In this document: positions 8,917-17,743 of the stretch, one piece after another
How positions within the stretch are numbered: position 1 is the first letter of the stretch
How the letters are laid out: each line of letters starts with the position of its first letter
From: Deltaproteobacteria bacterium
GTDB taxonomy: Bacteria > Desulfobacterota > Binatia > UBA9968 > JAJDTQ01
Direction of reading: 5' to 3'
Assembly: GCA_026712905.1 (NCBI GenBank)
Contig: JAPOPM010000027.1
Coordinates: 1-41,894 of the forward strand
Length of the DNA: 41,894 nt
The notes under the pieces: model-generated
The model's input: the letters and a program-made list of their open reading frames with translations, nothing else
Databases searched by the model: none
Told to the model about the DNA's origin: nothing
Translations under genes and position numbers: made by a program

Positions 8917-9762
8917 TCACGCCCGCTTTCGCGGACGCGTCACCACCTGCCCCTTGAAACTCAGGTCCACGGCCCTGAAACGGGTCTCCTGCTCCCGGAA
9001 CTCGCGCAGGAACCATTGGAGCCTGCGCAGCTTGTCGTCCCAGTCACCCCAGCCCATGTGGAACGGCACGGCGTAGGAATCCGGATAAAGCACCACGCCG
9101 CCGCCGGAGTGGAAGCGGACCTCCGACAACTCCAATCCGGCCCGTTCCACCGTGCGCGCCAACTTCAGCACCTGCGACAGCTTCTTCCGGGTATCCGGCG
9201 CTTCCGGCGCGAGACCGGCCGCGCGCAGGCCCGTCACGAACGGCAAGTCGACGGAGTCCTCTTCGTCGAGGGCCTTGAAGATCACGCCGTCGTCCGCCAC
9301 GTAATACAGCCGGTCCAGGGCGACGATGCCGCCGGCGCTCCACTCTTCCACGGTGATGGTCAGCCGCGCCGGCAGGTCCCGCCGCACCAGCGCCCGTTTC
9401 ACCCAGGGATGCCGCTCCACTTTCTGCCCAAGCTCCACGGGATCGACACTCCATATGCCGGCGTACGGCCGCAACCCGGACATCACCACGATGTCCTCCC
9501 CCTTCACCCGTGCCGCTCCCAGGACCTTGATCTCGCGCACCGTGAAATGGGGATGCGAGAGGACGAACTCCGAGATGTCTCTCGCCGTGCCGCGAATGGC
9601 CGCGGACGCCTGGAGCACAACGCCGCCCTGCCGGTAGACTCCGGCGAGAGCCCGCGGGTACAGCCACGCGGCCAGGACCAACGCGCACGCCGCGACGGCA
9701 CCCGCGGCCAGACCCGCGCGGCGGCGGCCGAACTTCCGCAACCAGGCCCGTGGATCAATCAT
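8917..9762 (-). CDS. ftsQ: Cell division protein FtsQ
   Basis: FtsQ is a bitopic divisome scaffold linking cytoplasmic and periplasmic division proteins. From the ATG at 9762 it has 281 residues. There is a short basic cytoplasmic segment (IDPRAWLRKFGRRR), one membrane helix (AGLAAGAVAACALVLAAWLY) and a POTRA domain (HFTVREIKVLGAARVKGEDIV). The beta domain then starts near HPWVKRALVRRDLPARLTITVEE. Upstream in-frame codons up to 9834 lie inside ddl and look non-native. The start overlaps the ddl stop by eight bases. Sequence conservation is low, as usual for FtsQ, but topology and position leave little doubt. Confidence 0.93.
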   Translation of the reverse strand: MIDPRAWLRKFGRRRAGLAAGAVAACALVLAAWLYPRALAGVYRQGGVVLQASAAIRGTARDISEFVLSHPHFTVREIKVLGAARVKGEDIVVMSGLRPYAGIWSVDPVELGQKVERHPWVKRALVRRDLPARLTITVEEWSAGGIVALDRLYYVADDGVIFKALDEEDSVDLPFVTGLRAAGLAPEAPDTRKKLSQVLKLARTVERAGLELSEVRFHSGGGVVLYPDSYAVPFHMGWGDWDDKLRRLQWFLREFREQETRFRAVDLSFKGQVVTRPRKRA

Positions 9763-10720
9763 GGGCCGCCTCCAGCACCGGTGTAGGCCGGGTTCCGTTC
9801 CTGAGCACGGCGCGGTCGAGGATACGCTCCACAAGCTCGCCGAACCCGATGCCGACCCCCGCGGCGATCTCCGGCAACAGGCTGAGCGGCGTCATCCCCG
9901 GCAGCGTGTTGACCTCGAGGGCGTACAGACGCCCCTCCGGGGAGATGCGGAAATCCACGCGCGGCGCCCCTTCGCAGCCGAGCACCGCGCAGGCGCGCGC
10001 CGCCAGACGCATCGCCCGGCGGTAGAGGGGACGGGGCAGGGGCGCGGGAAAGACGTGAGAGGCCATGCCCGAGGTGTACTTGGTCTTGAAGTCGTAGAAC
10101 CCCGTCACCGGACGGATCTCCGTCACTCCCAGCGCCTCGCCGTTGAGGATACCCACGGTGATCTCCTGGCCCGCCACGTAGGTCTCCACCAGCGCGTCGC
10201 GGTCGAAGCGGCAGGCCTCGCGCACCGCCCGCGCCAGGTCGCGCCGCCGGCGCACGATGGTGACGCCGATGGTGGACCCCTCGGCGCGCGGCTTGACCAC
10301 CACGGGCAACGGCAGCCTGACCTCCTGCCAGCGGTCCGCGGCCACCACCTCGCAGGCCGGCGTGGGGATGCGGTTGCGCGCCAGCACCTGCTTGGCCAGG
10401 ACCTTGTCCATGCACAAGGCCGACGCCGTCACCCCCGAGCCCGTATAGGGAATGCCCATGACCTCCAACAGTCCCTGCACGCAGCCGTCCTCGCCGAGCT
10501 TGCCGTGGAGCGCGATGAAGGCCACGTCGATGCATTCCTCGCGCAGGCGCGCGGGCAGGTCCGAGCCGACGTCGATGAGCGCCACCGACGCGTACCCGCG
10601 GTCGCGCAAGGCGCCGGCCACCTCCTTGCCCGACACCAGCGAGACCTCCCGTTCCGCGGAAGGCCCGCCGTAGAGGACCCCCACGCGGCGGGATCGGAAT
10701 GTCCCGGCCCGTTCGCTCAT
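9755..10720 (-). CDS. ddl: D-alanine-D-alanine ligase
   Basis: Ddl makes the D-Ala-D-Ala dipeptide that MurF adds to the peptidoglycan precursor. The ATG at 10720 forms an ATGA overlap with the murB stop and gives 321 residues. The ATP-grasp landmarks are VGVLYGGPSAEREVSL, ALHGKLGEDGCVQGLLE, PYTGSGVTASALCMDK, VVVKPRAEGSTIGV, DFRISPEGRLYALEVNTLPGMT and a C-terminal LVERILDRAV. The FYDFKTKYTSGM segment carries the omega-loop Tyr-Lys region, which suggests D-Ala rather than D-Lac specificity, though that is inference. A longer frame to 10813 lies within murB and is rejected. Confidence 0.96.
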   Translation of the reverse strand: MSERAGTFRSRRVGVLYGGPSAEREVSLVSGKEVAGALRDRGYASVALIDVGSDLPARLREECIDVAFIALHGKLGEDGCVQGLLEVMGIPYTGSGVTASALCMDKVLAKQVLARNRIPTPACEVVAADRWQEVRLPLPVVVKPRAEGSTIGVTIVRRRRDLARAVREACRFDRDALVETYVAGQEITVGILNGEALGVTEIRPVTGFYDFKTKYTSGMASHVFPAPLPRPLYRRAMRLAARACAVLGCEGAPRVDFRISPEGRLYALEVNTLPGMTPLSLLPEIAAGVGIGFGELVERILDRAVLRNGTRPTPVLEAAHD

Positions 10721-11631
10721 CGCAGCCATTCCCCCACGAATCGAACCTCCGGCTGCAAGGTGACGGCGAAACGGCTCTCCACCGCGGCGCGCACCTGCTC
10801 GATCAGCCGCCACACGTCCTCGGCGCGCGCGCCGCCGAGGTTCTGGATAAAATTGGCGTGGTGCGGGGACACCTCCGCGTGCCCCACGCGCAGGCCCTTG
10901 AGCCCGGCCGCCTCGATCAACCGTCCCGCGTGGTCCCCCGGCGGATTGCGGAAGACCGAGCCGAAGTTGGGCCGGCCCGACGGCTGGCTGGCGCGGCGCC
11001 GGACCATGATCTCGCGCATGCGCGTCTCCGCCACCGCCGGCGCGTCCGGCGTGAGCGCCAGGTCCACACGGGTCACCACCGCGCCCGCGGGAAGCCGCGT
11101 CTCGCGGTAGGCGAAGTGCAACTCGTGGCGCCCGAGCGCCAACGGCGCACCCGCCGCGGTCAGCCCCTCAACCCTGGTCACCACGCGTTCCATCTCCGAT
11201 CCGTAAGCGCCGGCGTTCATCACCAGCGAACCTCCCACACTGCCGGGAATCCCTTCGGCGAACTCCAGTCCACCGAGGTCGCGGCGCACTGCCTCGCGCA
11301 CCAGCCGGCTCACGGCGCAGGCCGCGCCCACCCGCGCCCCGTCGCCCAGCCAGCGCACCCGGCGGAACTCTCCGCGCAACCGCAGGACGGCGCCGCGCAC
11401 GCCCCGATCGCTCACCAGCACGTTGCTGCCGTTGCCCAGAAGCAGCATCGGCTCGGCGTGCCGGGCCACGAGTTCGAGGCACGCGCTCAGGCCCGTTTTC
11501 GTATGCGCCTCGACGAAGCAATCCGCCGGTCCGCCGACCTTGAAGGAGGTGTAGCGAGCCAAGGGCTCGCCCGACTTCACTTCCACGCCGGGGATGCCGC
11601 TCAGCTCCGCGGCCAGCCGGTCCGCGCTCAT
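10717..11631 (-). CDS. murB: UDP-N-acetylenolpyruvoylglucosamine reductase
   Basis: MurB reduces the enolpyruvyl group with NADPH through FAD to make UDP-MurNAc. The start at 11631 overlaps murC by four bases (ATGA) and gives 304 residues. Diagnostic segments are LARYTSFKVGGPADCFVE, LLGNGSNVLVSDRGVRG, GIPGSVGGSLVMNAGAYGSEM, GRPNFGSVFRNPPGDHAGRLIEAAGLKG with the proton-donating Ser, and HANFIQNLGGA. The tyrosine-loop insertion of E. coli-type (type I) MurB is absent, so this looks like a type II enzyme. It sits between murC and ddl in the cluster. Confidence 0.97.
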   Translation of the reverse strand: MSADRLAAELSGIPGVEVKSGEPLARYTSFKVGGPADCFVEAHTKTGLSACLELVARHAEPMLLLGNGSNVLVSDRGVRGAVLRLRGEFRRVRWLGDGARVGAACAVSRLVREAVRRDLGGLEFAEGIPGSVGGSLVMNAGAYGSEMERVVTRVEGLTAAGAPLALGRHELHFAYRETRLPAGAVVTRVDLALTPDAPAVAETRMREIMVRRRASQPSGRPNFGSVFRNPPGDHAGRLIEAAGLKGLRVGHAEVSPHHANFIQNLGGARAEDVWRLIEQVRAAVESRFAVTLQPEVRFVGEWLR

Positions 11632-13040
11632 GGGCGCTGTTCCCGCAGACACTCAAGCAAAGACTCCCCTACCTTGTAGACGTCCCCCGCCCCGAGGGTG
11701 AGGACCATGTCCCCTTCGGCCAGCCGGGGCAGCAACCCGCCGGCGATGTCCTCGCGGGAGGCGACGAACTCGACGTCCATGTGGCCCCGGCGCCGAATGG
11801 CCCGACACAGTTCCTCGCCGCCGACACCCGGCACCGGCTCCTCGCCCGCGGCGTAGACCTCCGTGAGGATCAGCCGGTGAGCGCGGTCGAAGGCCGGCAC
11901 GAAGTCGTCGAACAGGTCCTTCGTGCGGCTGTAACGGTGCGGCTGGAACACCACGGTCAACGGCCGGTCCCAGCCTTCCGTAATGGCCTGCAGCGTGGCC
12001 TCGATCTCGGCGGGGTGGTGTCCGTAGTCATCCATGACCAGTATCCCGGCCGCCTCTCCCCTGATCTCCGAGCGGCGGTGGATACCGGCGAAGACGCCCA
12101 GAGCCGCGGCCGCCTGGTCGAACTCCACCCCCAACTCCCCCGCCGCCGCAATGGCGGCCAACGCGTTGGCGACGCTGTGACGGCCCGGCATGGGCAGCGT
12201 CACGGTCCCGAGCGCGCGGCCGCGGCGCAGCACCGAAAACGTCGACTCCATGCCCCGGGTCGCCACGCATTCGGCGCTGAAGTCCGCGTCGGCCGACAGG
12301 CCGTAGGTCACCACCCGCTTGTTGACCCGCGGTATCAGCGCGCGCACCCCCGGGTGGTCCAGGCACAGCACGGCGACGCCGTAGAACGGCACCTTGTTGA
12401 CGAAGGCCAGAAAGGCGTCGGCCAGGGCCTCCGGGGTGCCGTAGTAGTCGATGTGCTCGCGGTCGATGTTGGTCACCACCGCCACCACCGGCGAGAGCAG
12501 CAGGAAGGTGCCGTCGCTTTCGTCCGCCTCGGCCACCAGGATGTCGCCTTTGCCCATCTGCGCGTTGCCCGCCAGCGAGCGCACCCGGCCGCCGATGACC
12601 AGGGTGGGGTCCATGCGCGCCTCGGTGAGCACGTGCCCGATCATCGACGTGGTGGTGGTCTTGCCGTGGCTTCCGGCCACGGCGACGCCGTACTTCATGC
12701 GCATCAGCTCGGCGAGCATCTCCGCTCGCGGAATCACCGGGATCTGCCTTTCCTTGGCCGCCGTCACCTCCGGGTTGGCGAACTTCACCGCCGTGGAGAT
12801 CACCACCACCGAGAGCTCCTCCGGCAGGTGGGCGGCGTCGTGGCCGATGTGCACCGCCGCCCCCAGGGCGGCGAGCCGCCGGGTGGCCTCGCTCTCCTGC
12901 AGGTCGGAGCCGCTGATCTCGTAACCCAGGTTCAACAACACCTCCGCGATGCCGCTCATGCCCACGCCGCCGATGCCGACGAAGTGCACCCGGTGACGCC
13001 GTTCGAACGGCCTGATGTCGCGCCGCGCCGGCGGGCTCAT
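11628..13040 (-). CDS. murC: UDP-N-acetylmuramate-L-alanine ligase
   Basis: MurC adds L-alanine to UDP-MurNAc, the first peptide step. The ATG at 13040, overlapping the murG stop as ATGA, gives 470 residues. The N-terminal Rossmann motif is HFVGIGGVGMSGIAEVL (19-35) and the ATP-binding loop is AGSHGKTTTTSM (122-133). VAEADESDGTFL, NIDREHIDYYG, NALAAIAAAGELG, DDYGHHPAEIEATL and FQPHRYSRTKDLFDDF are all MurC-specific. The end (MVLTLGAGDVYKVGESLL) is complete. The much longer frame reaching 13931 is only the high-GC shadow of murG. Confidence 0.97.
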   Translation of the reverse strand: MSPPARRDIRPFERRHRVHFVGIGGVGMSGIAEVLLNLGYEISGSDLQESEATRRLAALGAAVHIGHDAAHLPEELSVVVISTAVKFANPEVTAAKERQIPVIPRAEMLAELMRMKYGVAVAGSHGKTTTTSMIGHVLTEARMDPTLVIGGRVRSLAGNAQMGKGDILVAEADESDGTFLLLSPVVAVVTNIDREHIDYYGTPEALADAFLAFVNKVPFYGVAVLCLDHPGVRALIPRVNKRVVTYGLSADADFSAECVATRGMESTFSVLRRGRALGTVTLPMPGRHSVANALAAIAAAGELGVEFDQAAAALGVFAGIHRRSEIRGEAAGILVMDDYGHHPAEIEATLQAITEGWDRPLTVVFQPHRYSRTKDLFDDFVPAFDRAHRLILTEVYAAGEEPVPGVGGEELCRAIRRRGHMDVEFVASREDIAGGLLPRLAEGDMVLTLGAGDVYKVGESLLECLREQRP

Positions 13041-14173
13041 GATCCCGCCGCCTTCTTGCCGGCCGCGCCCGGTGCCGCACCGGCGCCGGATTCGTGCGGC
13101 GACCACTCCGGCACCAACGCGTGGCACTCGTCGACGATGCGCTCCGCCGCGTCGCCCCGGCCCAGACGCGCCGCCGCCTCGCCCATGGCGCGGCGCCGGC
13201 CGGCGTCGCCGTGGAGCGCGCGCAGGGTCTCCGCGAGGCCCGTGGCGCTCAGCTCCCGTTCCACGATCATCGCCGCGGCGCCCGCCTGCTCCAGCGCCAG
13301 CGCGTTGAGGCGCTGGTGGTCGTGGGCCGCATGGGGGTACGGGATCAGCACCGCCGGCTTGCCGAACAGCGTCAGCTCCGCCAGGGTGGAGGCGCCCGCG
13401 CGGCACACCACCAGATCGGCCCCGGCGTAGGCCCGGTCCATTCGGTCGATGAACGGCAGCACCTCGGCCGCGCACGGCAGCGACGCGTAGCCTTGCCGCA
13501 CCCGCTCCTCGTCCGCGCGCCCGGTCTGGTGCGTGACCCGGAACCCGGCCGCCGCCTCCCCCAGGTGCGCCAGCGCGCCCAGCACGGCCTCGTTGATCCG
13601 GTGCGCCCCGGCGCTGCCGCCGAAGACCAGCAGGTGGAAACGCTCCGCTTCCCGCTCCACCTCCGGCAACTCGCGCCAGCGCACCGGCGTGCCGGCGAGC
13701 ACGACCTTGTCCGCGGGGAAGTAGTCCACGCTCTCGCGAAAGGTCGTGAAGATCCGGTCCACGAGCCGGCCCAGGACGCGGTTGGTGAGGCCCGGGCGCA
13801 GGTTCTGCTCCAGCACCGCGCAGCGGATGCGCCGCGACACGCCGGCGAGCAGCAACGGACCCGACGCGTAGCCTCCCAGGCCGATGATGCACTGGGGATC
13901 GAAGCGGCGGATGATGGCGCGGGAGCGCCACAGGCTCAGGGGGATGCCGTACAGGCCCTCCAGGAGCCCCTTCAGACCGCGCCCCTTGAGACCGCGGATG
14001 GGCAGCAGCTCCAGCGGGAACTCGGTCTGCGGGACCACCCGGCTCTCGATGCCCCAGCGGCTCCCCACGAAGAGAATGCGCGCGTTTTCGTCACGCCGGA
14101 GAAACTCCCGCGCCACCGCCAGGCCGGGGAAGAGATGGCCGCCGGTGCCGCCGCCGGCTACGATCAGCCTCAT
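13037..14173 (-). CDS. murG: Undecaprenyldiphospho-MurNAc-pentapeptide GlcNAc transferase
   Basis: MurG is the inner-membrane-associated GT28 glycosyltransferase that converts lipid I to lipid II. The ATG at 14173 (MRLIVAGGGTGGHLFPGLAVA) overlaps the ftsW stop by four bases, giving 378 residues. The G-loop GGGTGGHLFPG is at 8-18. The middle has PIRGLKGRG and GLGGYASGPLLLA, and the UDP-GlcNAc site is CRAGASTLAELTLFGKPAVLIPYPHAAHDHQ. The C-terminal ~30 residues are Ala/Gly-rich (GAGAAPGAAGKKAAGS), longer than usual and probably disordered. Confidence 0.97.
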   Translation of the reverse strand: MRLIVAGGGTGGHLFPGLAVAREFLRRDENARILFVGSRWGIESRVVPQTEFPLELLPIRGLKGRGLKGLLEGLYGIPLSLWRSRAIIRRFDPQCIIGLGGYASGPLLLAGVSRRIRCAVLEQNLRPGLTNRVLGRLVDRIFTTFRESVDYFPADKVVLAGTPVRWRELPEVEREAERFHLLVFGGSAGAHRINEAVLGALAHLGEAAAGFRVTHQTGRADEERVRQGYASLPCAAEVLPFIDRMDRAYAGADLVVCRAGASTLAELTLFGKPAVLIPYPHAAHDHQRLNALALEQAGAAAMIVERELSATGLAETLRALHGDAGRRRAMGEAAARLGRGDAAERIVDECHALVPEWSPHESGAGAAPGAAGKKAAGS

Positions 14174-15270
14174 GGCCGTCCCCTCCGGCAGGAAGCACTC
14201 AGGAGCATCCCCGCGACCGTGAGGTGCACCACCATGGCCGAGCCGCCGTAGCTCACGAAGGGCAGCACCAGACCCTTGGTGGGCACCAGGCCCATGACCA
14301 CGCTCATGTGCACCAGCGCCTGAAGCCCCAGGAGCAGGGTCAGGCCGAACACCATCAGGCGCGTGAACGGCTCCTCGCGTTCCAGCGCCAGCCGCATGCC
14401 GCGGAACAGCAGGATGCCGAAGAGCAGGACGACCAGGAGCGCCCCCCACAGCCCCAGTTCCTCCCCGATCACCGAGTAGATGAAGTCCGTATGTGCCTCC
14501 GGGAGGTAGTGGAGCTTCTGCCGGCTCTGCCCCAGGCCCCGCCCCCACAACTGGCCGGAACCGAAGGCGATGTAGGACTGGATGATCTGGAAGCCGCTGT
14601 TGGCCGAATCGCTCCACGGGTCCATGAAGGCCAGCAAGCGCCTGACCCGGTAGTCCGCGGTCATGATCAGAAACCCGGCCACCGGCAGCGCCGCCAGGGC
14701 CACGGCGGCGAGGTGCGTCACCCGGCCGCCGGCGACGAAGAGCATCGCCATCGCGATAGCGGCAAGGATGAACGCGGAGCCGAAGTCCGGTTCGCCCAGC
14801 AGCAGCACCACGAACAACCCGGTCATCAGCAGCGGCGGCAGCAGTCCGGCCGTGAACTGCTGCAACCCCTCGGCCTTCCTGGAGAGCGTGTAGGCCAGGT
14901 AGAGAACGAAGGCCACCTTGGCAAGCTCGGACGGCTGGAACACGAACGGCGCCACACCGAGCCAGCGCTGCGCGCCGCCCCGGACCAGGCCCACGCCGGG
15001 CAGGAGCACCAGCACCAGGGACACCAGCGCGAGCACGAAGAGCGGCACGGTGAGCCGCCGGTAGACCGAGGGGGGCAGCAGGACGGCCACGCACAGGCCG
15101 GCGACGCCCACCGCCACCGCCGCCAACTGCTTGCGGAACAGGTAGGTGCCGTCGCTGAAGCGCTCCTGGGAAAAGAGGTAGCTGGTGTTCAGCACCATGG
15201 TGATGCCGATGGCGAGCAGCACCACGAGGCTCATGACCATCCAGCGGTCCATGTTGCGGATCTCGCTCAT
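14170..15270 (-). CDS. ftsW: Septal peptidoglycan polymerase FtsW (SEDS)
   Basis: FtsW is the SEDS-family glycosyltransferase that polymerises lipid II at the septum together with FtsI. From the ATG at 15270 (MSEIRNMDRWMVMS) it has 366 residues with about ten hydrophobic segments. The family landmarks are GAQRWLGVAPFVFQPSELAKVAFVLYLA, GEPDFGSAFILA, GFQIIQSYIAFGSGQLWGRGLGQSRQKLHYLPEAHTDFI, IGEELGLWG and LPFVSYGGSA near the end. Position between murD and murG, and pairing with ftsI in the same operon, favour FtsW over RodA. It is joined to both neighbours by ATGA overlaps. Confidence 0.96.
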   Translation of the reverse strand: MSEIRNMDRWMVMSLVVLLAIGITMVLNTSYLFSQERFSDGTYLFRKQLAAVAVGVAGLCVAVLLPPSVYRRLTVPLFVLALVSLVLVLLPGVGLVRGGAQRWLGVAPFVFQPSELAKVAFVLYLAYTLSRKAEGLQQFTAGLLPPLLMTGLFVVLLLGEPDFGSAFILAAIAMAMLFVAGGRVTHLAAVALAALPVAGFLIMTADYRVRRLLAFMDPWSDSANSGFQIIQSYIAFGSGQLWGRGLGQSRQKLHYLPEAHTDFIYSVIGEELGLWGALLVVLLFGILLFRGMRLALEREEPFTRLMVFGLTLLLGLQALVHMSVVMGLVPTKGLVLPFVSYGGSAMVVHLTVAGMLLSASCRRGRP

Positions 15271-16652
15271 AGGGCCTGAACCAGCTCCTTGAATGCCCGT
15301 CCGCGCTCGGCGTAGTTCTCGAACATGTCGAAGCTCGAGCACGCCGGCGACAACATCACCACGTCGCCCGGACGGGCCTCGGCCCGCGCGGCGCGCACCG
15401 CCGCGGCGAGGTCCGGCACCACCACCGTGTCCGCCGACGCGCCCAGCGCCGTGCGCATGAGCGGCGCGGACGCGCCCAGCAGGATCAACTTGCGCACGCG
15501 TTCACGCACCAGCGGCGCCAGGGTGTCGTAGCTGCCGCCCTTGTGCACTCCGCCGGCAATCAGCACCACGGGCGCGTCGAAGCTCGCCAGCGATTTCTCC
15601 ACCGCGCCGACGTTGGTGCCCTTGGAGTCGTTGTAGTAGCGCACGCCGCCGAACTCGCGCACGAATTCCAGCCGGTGTTCAATGCCCGGGAAGCGCCGTG
15701 CCGCGGTCTCGACGGCGCGGGCACCCACGCCGGCCGCCCGTGCCGCGCACAGGGCCGCCATGACGTTTTCGACGTTGTGCACCCCGCGCAGCCGCAGGTC
15801 CCGCAGCGGCAGACGATCCTCGGCGCCGGCGCCGCGCCACACGATCTCATCTCCCGTGACGAACGCCCCCTCGTCCACCTCGGACCAGCCGAAGGACATC
15901 ACCCGGGCGGTCAGCCGGCGCCGCAACCCCCACGCCCAAGGATCGTCGCGATTCAGCACCGCGACGTCGTCCGCCCGCTGGGCGGCGAAAATCCTGGCCT
16001 TGGCCGCGCCATAGCTTTCCAGTCCGTCGTAGCGGTCGAGGTGGTCCTCGCTCAGGTTCAGGAACAAGGCGATGCGCGGGCGGAACTGCCGTACCCATTC
16101 GAGCTGGAAGCTGCTCACCTCCACGACGCCCCAGTCCCAGGTCTCGTCCAGGTAGTCGATCAAGGGCTTGCCTATGTTGCCGCCGGCGAACACGCGCAGG
16201 CCCGCCGCCTCCAGCATGGCGGCCAGCAGGCTCGTGGTGGTGGTCTTGCCGTTGGTGCCGGTGACGGCCATGAGCGGCATGGACGCGAAGCGCGCGGCCA
16301 GCTCGATCTCGCTCAACACCTCGATGCCGCGGCGCGCGGCCTCGGCGAGAAGCGGGTTGTCCCGCGGCACTCCCGGACTCGGCACCACCGCGTCCACCCC
16401 GTCGAGCCAAGCCGTATTCTCGCCGCCGAAGTGGCACACCGCCGCAAGCGGCGCCAGCGCCGCCCGGGCCTGTTCCATTTCCCCGGCGGCGCGCGCGTCC
16501 ACGCCCACCACGGTGGCGCCGCGACGCGTCACGAATCGCGCCACCGCCAGACCCGTGCGTGCCAGGCCCAAGACCATGATGTTCTTGCCTTCCAGTTCCA
16601 TGACCGGCTTGCCGTCCGTAACCGGCTCCACGCTCGTTGCGACCGACGCCAC
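15267..16652 (-). CDS. murD: UDP-N-acetylmuramoylalanine-D-glutamate ligase
   Basis: MurD adds D-glutamate to UDP-MurNAc-L-Ala. The body starts MELEGKNIMVLGLARTGLAVARF at an ATG at 16601. An upstream in-frame GTG at 16652 has AAGGGTGG at proper spacing, 11 nt after the mraY stop, so I chose the longer 461-residue form; the 444-residue form is the alternative. Motifs are SPGVPRDNPLLAEA, MAVTGTNGKTTTTSLLA, LNLSEDHLDRY, HNVENVMAALCAARAAG, FPGIEHRLEFV, YYNDSKGTNVGAVEKSL and LIAGGVHKGG. The C-terminal SPACSSFDMFENYAERGRAF is characteristic of MurD. The apparent 1006-residue frame extending to 18287 is a shadow, not a fusion. Confidence 0.95.
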   Translation of the reverse strand: MASVATSVEPVTDGKPVMELEGKNIMVLGLARTGLAVARFVTRRGATVVGVDARAAGEMEQARAALAPLAAVCHFGGENTAWLDGVDAVVPSPGVPRDNPLLAEAARRGIEVLSEIELAARFASMPLMAVTGTNGKTTTTSLLAAMLEAAGLRVFAGGNIGKPLIDYLDETWDWGVVEVSSFQLEWVRQFRPRIALFLNLSEDHLDRYDGLESYGAAKARIFAAQRADDVAVLNRDDPWAWGLRRRLTARVMSFGWSEVDEGAFVTGDEIVWRGAGAEDRLPLRDLRLRGVHNVENVMAALCAARAAGVGARAVETAARRFPGIEHRLEFVREFGGVRYYNDSKGTNVGAVEKSLASFDAPVVLIAGGVHKGGSYDTLAPLVRERVRKLILLGASAPLMRTALGASADTVVVPDLAAAVRAARAEARPGDVVMLSPACSSFDMFENYAERGRAFKELVQAL

Positions 16653-16663
16653 GTCGCCACCCT

Positions 16664-17740
16664 TCAGCGCAGCTTCAGCGTGCTCAACGCGAACAGCGCG
16701 CAAATGATCGACACGATCCAGAACCGCACGATGATCTGCGGCTCCGGCCAACCCTTGAGCTCGTAATGGTGGTGGATCGGCGCCATGCGGAAGACGCGCT
16801 TGCCGCGCGTCTTGAACGACACCACCTGTATGATGACGGACACCGCCTCCACCACGAAGACCCCGCCCACCAGGACCAGCAGGATCTCGTTCTTGCTGAT
16901 GACCGCCACGATCCCCAGGGCGGCCCCCAGACCGAGGCTGCCGACGTCGCCCATGAAGATCTGCGCGGGATAGGTGTTGAACCACAGGAAACCCATGCCC
17001 GCCGCCACCACCGCGGCGCAGAACACCGTCAACTCGCCAACCTGGGACACGTAGGGGATCTGCAGGTACTCGGCGAACTTCACGTGCCCCGCGAGGTAGA
17101 CGATGATGGCGTAGGCGGCCGCGGCGGTCATCACCGGGCCGATGGCGAGGCCGTCGAGGCCGTCCGTCAGGTTCACCGCGTTGGAGGCGCCCACCACCAC
17201 CACCACCGCGAAGGGCACGTACCAGAGCCCCAGGTCCGGCTGCACGTTCTTGAGGAACGGCACCGCCACCGTGCTGTTGAAGTCGGGCTGCGACAGCAGC
17301 ACCACCACCGCCGCCGCGGCCACGGCGGTCTGGGGCACGAGCTTGCTCCACATGGAGAGTCCGCGGCTGCTGCGGCTCCTGAGCTTGAGACAGTCGTCGA
17401 CGAGACCGATGGCCGCGAACGCCACGGTCACGACCAAGGCCAGCAACACGTACACGTTGGTGACGTCCGCCACCAGCAGCGTGGACAGCGTCAGGGACAG
17501 GACGATCAGGGTGCCCCCCATGGTGGGTGTGCCGGCCTTGCCGGCGTGGTGCGCGGGACCGTCCTCGCGGATGTGCTGGCCGATCTGCCACTGCTTGAGG
17601 GAGCGGATGAGCCAGGGACCGATGACGAACGCCAACAGCAGCGACAGCAGCGCCGCCAGCGCCGCGCGAAACGTGATGTAGCGGAACACGTTCAACACCG
17701 GGAACGCCGGGTGCAGCGGATAGAGCAGCAGGTACAACAC
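16664..17740 (-). CDS. mraY: Phospho-MurNAc-pentapeptide transferase MraY
   Basis: MraY transfers phospho-MurNAc-pentapeptide to undecaprenyl phosphate, making lipid I in the inner membrane. The 358-residue protein starts at a GTG at 17740, three nt after the murF stop, and has about ten membrane helices. Catalytic and signature segments are GKAGTPTMGG, AAIGLVDDCLKLRSRSSRG with the Asp pair, GASNAVNLTDGLDGLA, FNTYPAQIFMGDVGSLGLGAALG and APIHHHYELKGWPEPQI. All are present and complete. Confidence 0.97.
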   Translation of the reverse strand: MLYLLLYPLHPAFPVLNVFRYITFRAALAALLSLLLAFVIGPWLIRSLKQWQIGQHIREDGPAHHAGKAGTPTMGGTLIVLSLTLSTLLVADVTNVYVLLALVVTVAFAAIGLVDDCLKLRSRSSRGLSMWSKLVPQTAVAAAAVVVLLSQPDFNSTVAVPFLKNVQPDLGLWYVPFAVVVVVGASNAVNLTDGLDGLAIGPVMTAAAAYAIIVYLAGHVKFAEYLQIPYVSQVGELTVFCAAVVAAGMGFLWFNTYPAQIFMGDVGSLGLGAALGIVAVISKNEILLVLVGGVFVVEAVSVIIQVVSFKTRGKRVFRMAPIHHHYELKGWPEPQIIVRFWIVSIICALFALSTLKLR

Positions 17741-17743
17741 GGG

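Noticed and set aside
13037..15094. Apparent murG fused to an upstream Arg/Gly-rich domain
   Set aside because: The upstream part is ftsW read in another frame; ATGA overlap gives a normal murG start at 14173.
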